This document shows positions 62,170-64,000 of a DNA stretch of 64,000 bases, piece after piece. The notes under the pieces were generated by a model. The model was given only the letters and a program-made list of their open reading frames with translations. It made no database searches and was not told the origin of the DNA. The stretch is taken from NCBI RefSeq assembly GCF_030159795.1, contig NZ_BSND01000005.1, forward strand, positions 558,001 to 622,000, written 5' to 3'. The DNA comes from Methylophaga thalassica. Its GTDB lineage: Bacteria; Pseudomonadota; Gammaproteobacteria; Nitrosococcales; Methylophagaceae. A program made the translations under genes and the position numbers. Numbering within the stretch: position 1 is the first letter of the stretch; each line of letters begins with the position of its first letter.

Positions 62170-62654
62170 ACGCGACCAATTAAAGGTTGTCTGACAACTT
62201 GGCTGGTATATTCACCACCGGGTCCGTAAGCGCCAGTTTCGGGATCGCGTCCACGGAGAATAGATAAAGCCCTGACCAAATATTGCCGGTTTACATTGAT
62301 AATGCCACCGTTTATTTGATTAAACTCCCGGCAAGTTTTTGCCACTTCACGAAGCCGTGATACCTGCATAGACATACGAGTTGCGTCGGCTTCTTCCTGG
62401 TTTGCAATAAAGGCCTCTAAACCAGACTTTCCTGCTGGGAAACCGACAGCAGACAATAACTGCTCACGCTGTCGGGCAAGTTGCTCCAGCTTTAACAGGT
62501 ACGGCTGTTTGAGTTTGGTTATTTCAGAGACTTTATCAACATCTGAAATTTTTAACGCATCGCGTTCCTGCTTTAACAGGCTTGCAAGTGCAGTACTATT
62601 GCTGATTTCAGATTGTAAAATCGTACTCAGCTGCTGCATGGCATTCATTGACAT
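62166..62654 (-). CDS. flgN: FlgN flagellar export chaperone
   Basis: About 162 residues from the ATG at 62654 (MSMNAMQQLSTILQSE), with AAAGGAC 6 bp upstream; the in-frame ATG at 62690 is inside the flgM end. A helical coiled-coil protein, with LKQERDALKISDVDKVSEITKLKQ typical of FlgN. FlgN binds the hook-junction proteins FlgK and FlgL in the cytoplasm and hands them to the export gate. It lies directly after flgM in the same direction, 13 bp away. Confidence 0.85.
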   Translation of the reverse strand: MSMNAMQQLSTILQSEISNSTALASLLKQERDALKISDVDKVSEITKLKQPYLLKLEQLARQREQLLSAVGFPAGKSGLEAFIANQEEADATRMSMQVSRLREVAKTCREFNQINGGIINVNRQYLVRALSILRGRDPETGAYGPGGEYTSQVVRQPLIGRV

Positions 62655-62667
62655 GAGGATGTCCTTT

Positions 62668-62970
62668 CTACAGGTTACCCTCAAAATCAATCATTTTTCG
62701 TGCCAACTGTTGACTGTCCACCTGATAAGTGCCGTTATCAATTGCCGCTTTAATACTATCGACTTTAGTCTGATTCACAGTAGGGACATCAGCTAAGCTT
62801 TTTTCTACCTGCGACAGTGTATCGCTTAAACTCACTTTATCACTTTCCGTGTTTGGGCTTGATGTTGTCACTGACGGTGATTTTTCTGCCGTCTCATTGC
62901 GTTCACCTACATTTCGTGACGGGTTATATTCCGTCTGAGATGGTGGTTTAATACTATTAATATCAGACAT
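62668..62970 (-). CDS. flgM: FlgM anti-sigma-28 factor
   Basis: 100 residues, a typical FlgM. A disordered, Ser/Thr/Glu-rich N-terminal half is followed by the conserved sigma-binding C terminus (VDSIKAAIDNGTYQVD, then SQQLARKMIDFE). It holds FliA inactive until the hook is complete, then is exported. A sigma-28 promoter lies at 63002-63028, giving the usual feedback control. flgM and flgN are probably one operon. Confidence 0.9.
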   Translation of the reverse strand: MSDINSIKPPSQTEYNPSRNVGERNETAEKSPSVTTSSPNTESDKVSLSDTLSQVEKSLADVPTVNQTKVDSIKAAIDNGTYQVDSQQLARKMIDFEGNL

Positions 62971-63001
62971 ATAAGCTGTCTCCGTTTATCTTATGTTTGT
63001 T

Positions 63002-63028
63002 GTATCGGCAGCAAAGAAAGAAAGTTGA
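63002..63028 (-). promoter_or_regulatory. FliA (sigma-28) promoter for flgMN
   Basis: On the minus strand: TCAACTTT-N11-GCCGATAC, ending about 30 bp before the flgM start. The -35 element lies just past the flgA stop. Confidence 0.78.
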
Positions 63029-63035
63029 GAATTTT

Positions 63036-63734
63036 TTACATTGTCACCTGAACAATGCCTGGCGCCTGTACGACACCTTCTACCACCCGGTTTGAAGAAT
63101 TATTTTTTACTTTAATTTTATCACCTAAAACGGCATCTTCCATCGCCATGCCATTCATCCTCACTTCCATAGATCCTGCTTGAGCAACAAGTATGACTTG
63201 TTCACCTCGCTGAACGACTTTCTGTTGCTTGAGACTACGTGGAGTCAGCGCTGTTCCCATAGCAACGGGATACTTTAACTGTTGACCTAATACCTTGTTA
63301 GTTGAAAGTAAAAAACCTTGCCGTAAGTCACTAATATCCTGCATAACAATTTTAACATCGGATGCTTTCAAAGTCTGATTTGCTGACAACGCTTTAGCTG
63401 CCACAACGACAGGGCGCATGACTTTGACTTGAACAGCTACGTATACAGTCCACTCTATTGGCGCAAGACAGCGGATGCCGATAGTTCTTTTTCCAACTGT
63501 ATTAGCATTGGATGTAGAAAAAGCTTCTAAATCACCAGAACAGGCTTGCAGTCGTAAGCGTTTATCCATAGCATCAACAATCACTTGAGGATTGTCGTAA
63601 TAGGCTTGTGCATCGTTCATGGCAAAAACGTAAGCAGTTTGCTCAATTCCGGCTAAAGCTTGTAAAGATTCGGCATTTACAGAAGGCGTCAAAAAAACGA
63701 CACTTAGAAAGCATAAAAAAAATCTACGAATCAT
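63036..63734 (-). CDS. flgA: FlgA P-ring assembly chaperone
   Basis: 232 residues with a signal peptide (RRFFLCFLSVVFLTPSVNA). The SAF domain lies in the second half (VVVAAKALSANQTLKASDV) and the C-terminal end has the conserved GDKIKVKNNSSNRVVEG. FlgA assists P-ring formation by FlgI in the periplasm. It is upstream of flgM in the same direction, and divergent from cheV by about 135 bp, an arrangement seen in Vibrio and Pseudomonas. Confidence 0.92.
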   Translation of the reverse strand: MIRRFFLCFLSVVFLTPSVNAESLQALAGIEQTAYVFAMNDAQAYYDNPQVIVDAMDKRLRLQACSGDLEAFSTSNANTVGKRTIGIRCLAPIEWTVYVAVQVKVMRPVVVAAKALSANQTLKASDVKIVMQDISDLRQGFLLSTNKVLGQQLKYPVAMGTALTPRSLKQQKVVQRGEQVILVAQAGSMEVRMNGMAMEDAVLGDKIKVKNNSSNRVVEGVVQAPGIVQVTM

Positions 63735-63816
63735 GCGAGTTTACCTAATATGTGAGGTTAAAAAACTTCTTGATTTCAATGCTGCAAGTTATATGCCTAG
63801 ACTCAATCGCAAAAAC

Positions 63817-63843
63817 TCAAGACTTGTTAAGCATTGCCGATAG
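63817..63843 (+). promoter_or_regulatory. FliA (sigma-28) promoter for cheV
   Basis: TCAAGACT-N11-GCCGATAG, about 25 bp before the cheV start codon. Confidence 0.7.
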
Positions 63844-63868
63844 CATCATTAAGTATAGAGGAGTCAAC

Positions 63869-64000
63869 ATGAGCAGCATTATTGATGGTGTAGACCAACG
63901 TACCAACCTTGCCGGTACGAATCGTCTGGAGTTATTGTTATTTCGTCTAGGCACCGCTCAGCTTTACGGCATTAACGTTTTTAAAGTTCGTGAAGCGATT
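63869..64000 (+). CDS. cheV: CheV chemotaxis coupling protein (5' part only)
   Basis: Only the first 44 codons are in the window: MSSIIDGVDQRTNLAGTN, then LELLLFRLGTAQLYGINVFKVREAI (a CheW-like domain start). The opening DxRTxLAGxNxxELLLF is characteristic of CheV. GAGGAG lies upstream of the ATG. CheV couples receptors to CheA and has a C-terminal receiver domain, not visible here. The FliA promoter and position next to flgA support the call. Confidence 0.85.
   Translation, partial: MSSIIDGVDQRTNLAGTNRLELLLFRLGTAQLYGINVFKVREAI

Overview
The window is chromosomal DNA of a flagellated gammaproteobacterium. The chromosomal genes (bepA, tusA-like, alkB, yfcH-like, hemH, the flgNMA/cheV group) are gammaproteobacterial in type. 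The yfcH-hemH-flgN-flgM-flgA-cheV order together with a DSF/c-di-GMP locus suggests a marine Thiotrichales/Piscirickettsiaceae-like organism such as Methylophaga, but that genus guess is weak.

Layout. 1-1.3 kb: chromosomal left flank (partial bepA, tusA-like). 1.34-46.45 kb: about 45 kb of accessory DNA inserted in a tRNA-Arg(CCU) gene. The 3' half of that tRNA lies at 1336-1380 and the 5' half at 46407-46445; joined at the anticodon loop they rebuild a well-paired tRNA. A second, complete tRNA-Arg(CCU) copy at 28250-28326 divides the insert into two tandem islands. Island A (1.38-28.29 kb) carries plasmid-like functions: an AlpA-type HTH, a winged-helix replication-initiator candidate, an iteron/DnaA-box/AT-rich origin candidate, a very hairpin-rich non-coding region, a relaxation/nuclease-like gene and a small VirB5/VirB6-type set. 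It then carries a large defense block, all on the minus strand: SNF2 helicase, HipB/HipA, type III-like Mod and Res, SIR2, HerA and a DUF262-HNH protein. An integrase sits beside the tRNA. Island B (28.29-46.4 kb) carries a CzcCBA-type divalent metal efflux operon with a His-rich leader protein, a DUF3147 protein, a Na+/Ca2+ antiporter, a second integrase, an unknown 435-aa protein and a complete type I restriction system (hsdM, hsdS, hsdR).

46.5-64 kb: chromosomal right flank, rich in c-di-GMP and motility functions. Two VPxPA-CTERM exported proteins each follow a c-di-GMP-I (GEMM) riboswitch candidate. Next come a soluble PAS-PAS-MCP receptor (BdlA-like) under a FliA-type promoter, a GDT1/MneA manganese exporter behind a yybP-ykoY riboswitch, and alkB. 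An Rpf module follows: the HD-GYP response regulator RpfG and hybrid kinase RpfC, convergent with the DSF synthase RpfF. After that come a GGDEF-EAL protein split by a one-base frameshift, a DUF523/DUF1722 protein, yfcH-like, hemH, flgN, flgM, flgA and the start of cheV.

How the parts fit. In the right flank, a fatty-acid signal (RpfF) is probably read by RpfC and passed to RpfG, which lowers c-di-GMP. The two riboswitch-controlled exported proteins, the BdlA-like receptor and the flagellar regulon are plausible outputs. In island A, the most unusual architecture is the operon-like defense block with an embedded hipBA pair whose control region holds four operator palindromes spaced exactly 50 bp apart. 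All functions are inferred from sequence reading only; no database search was run.
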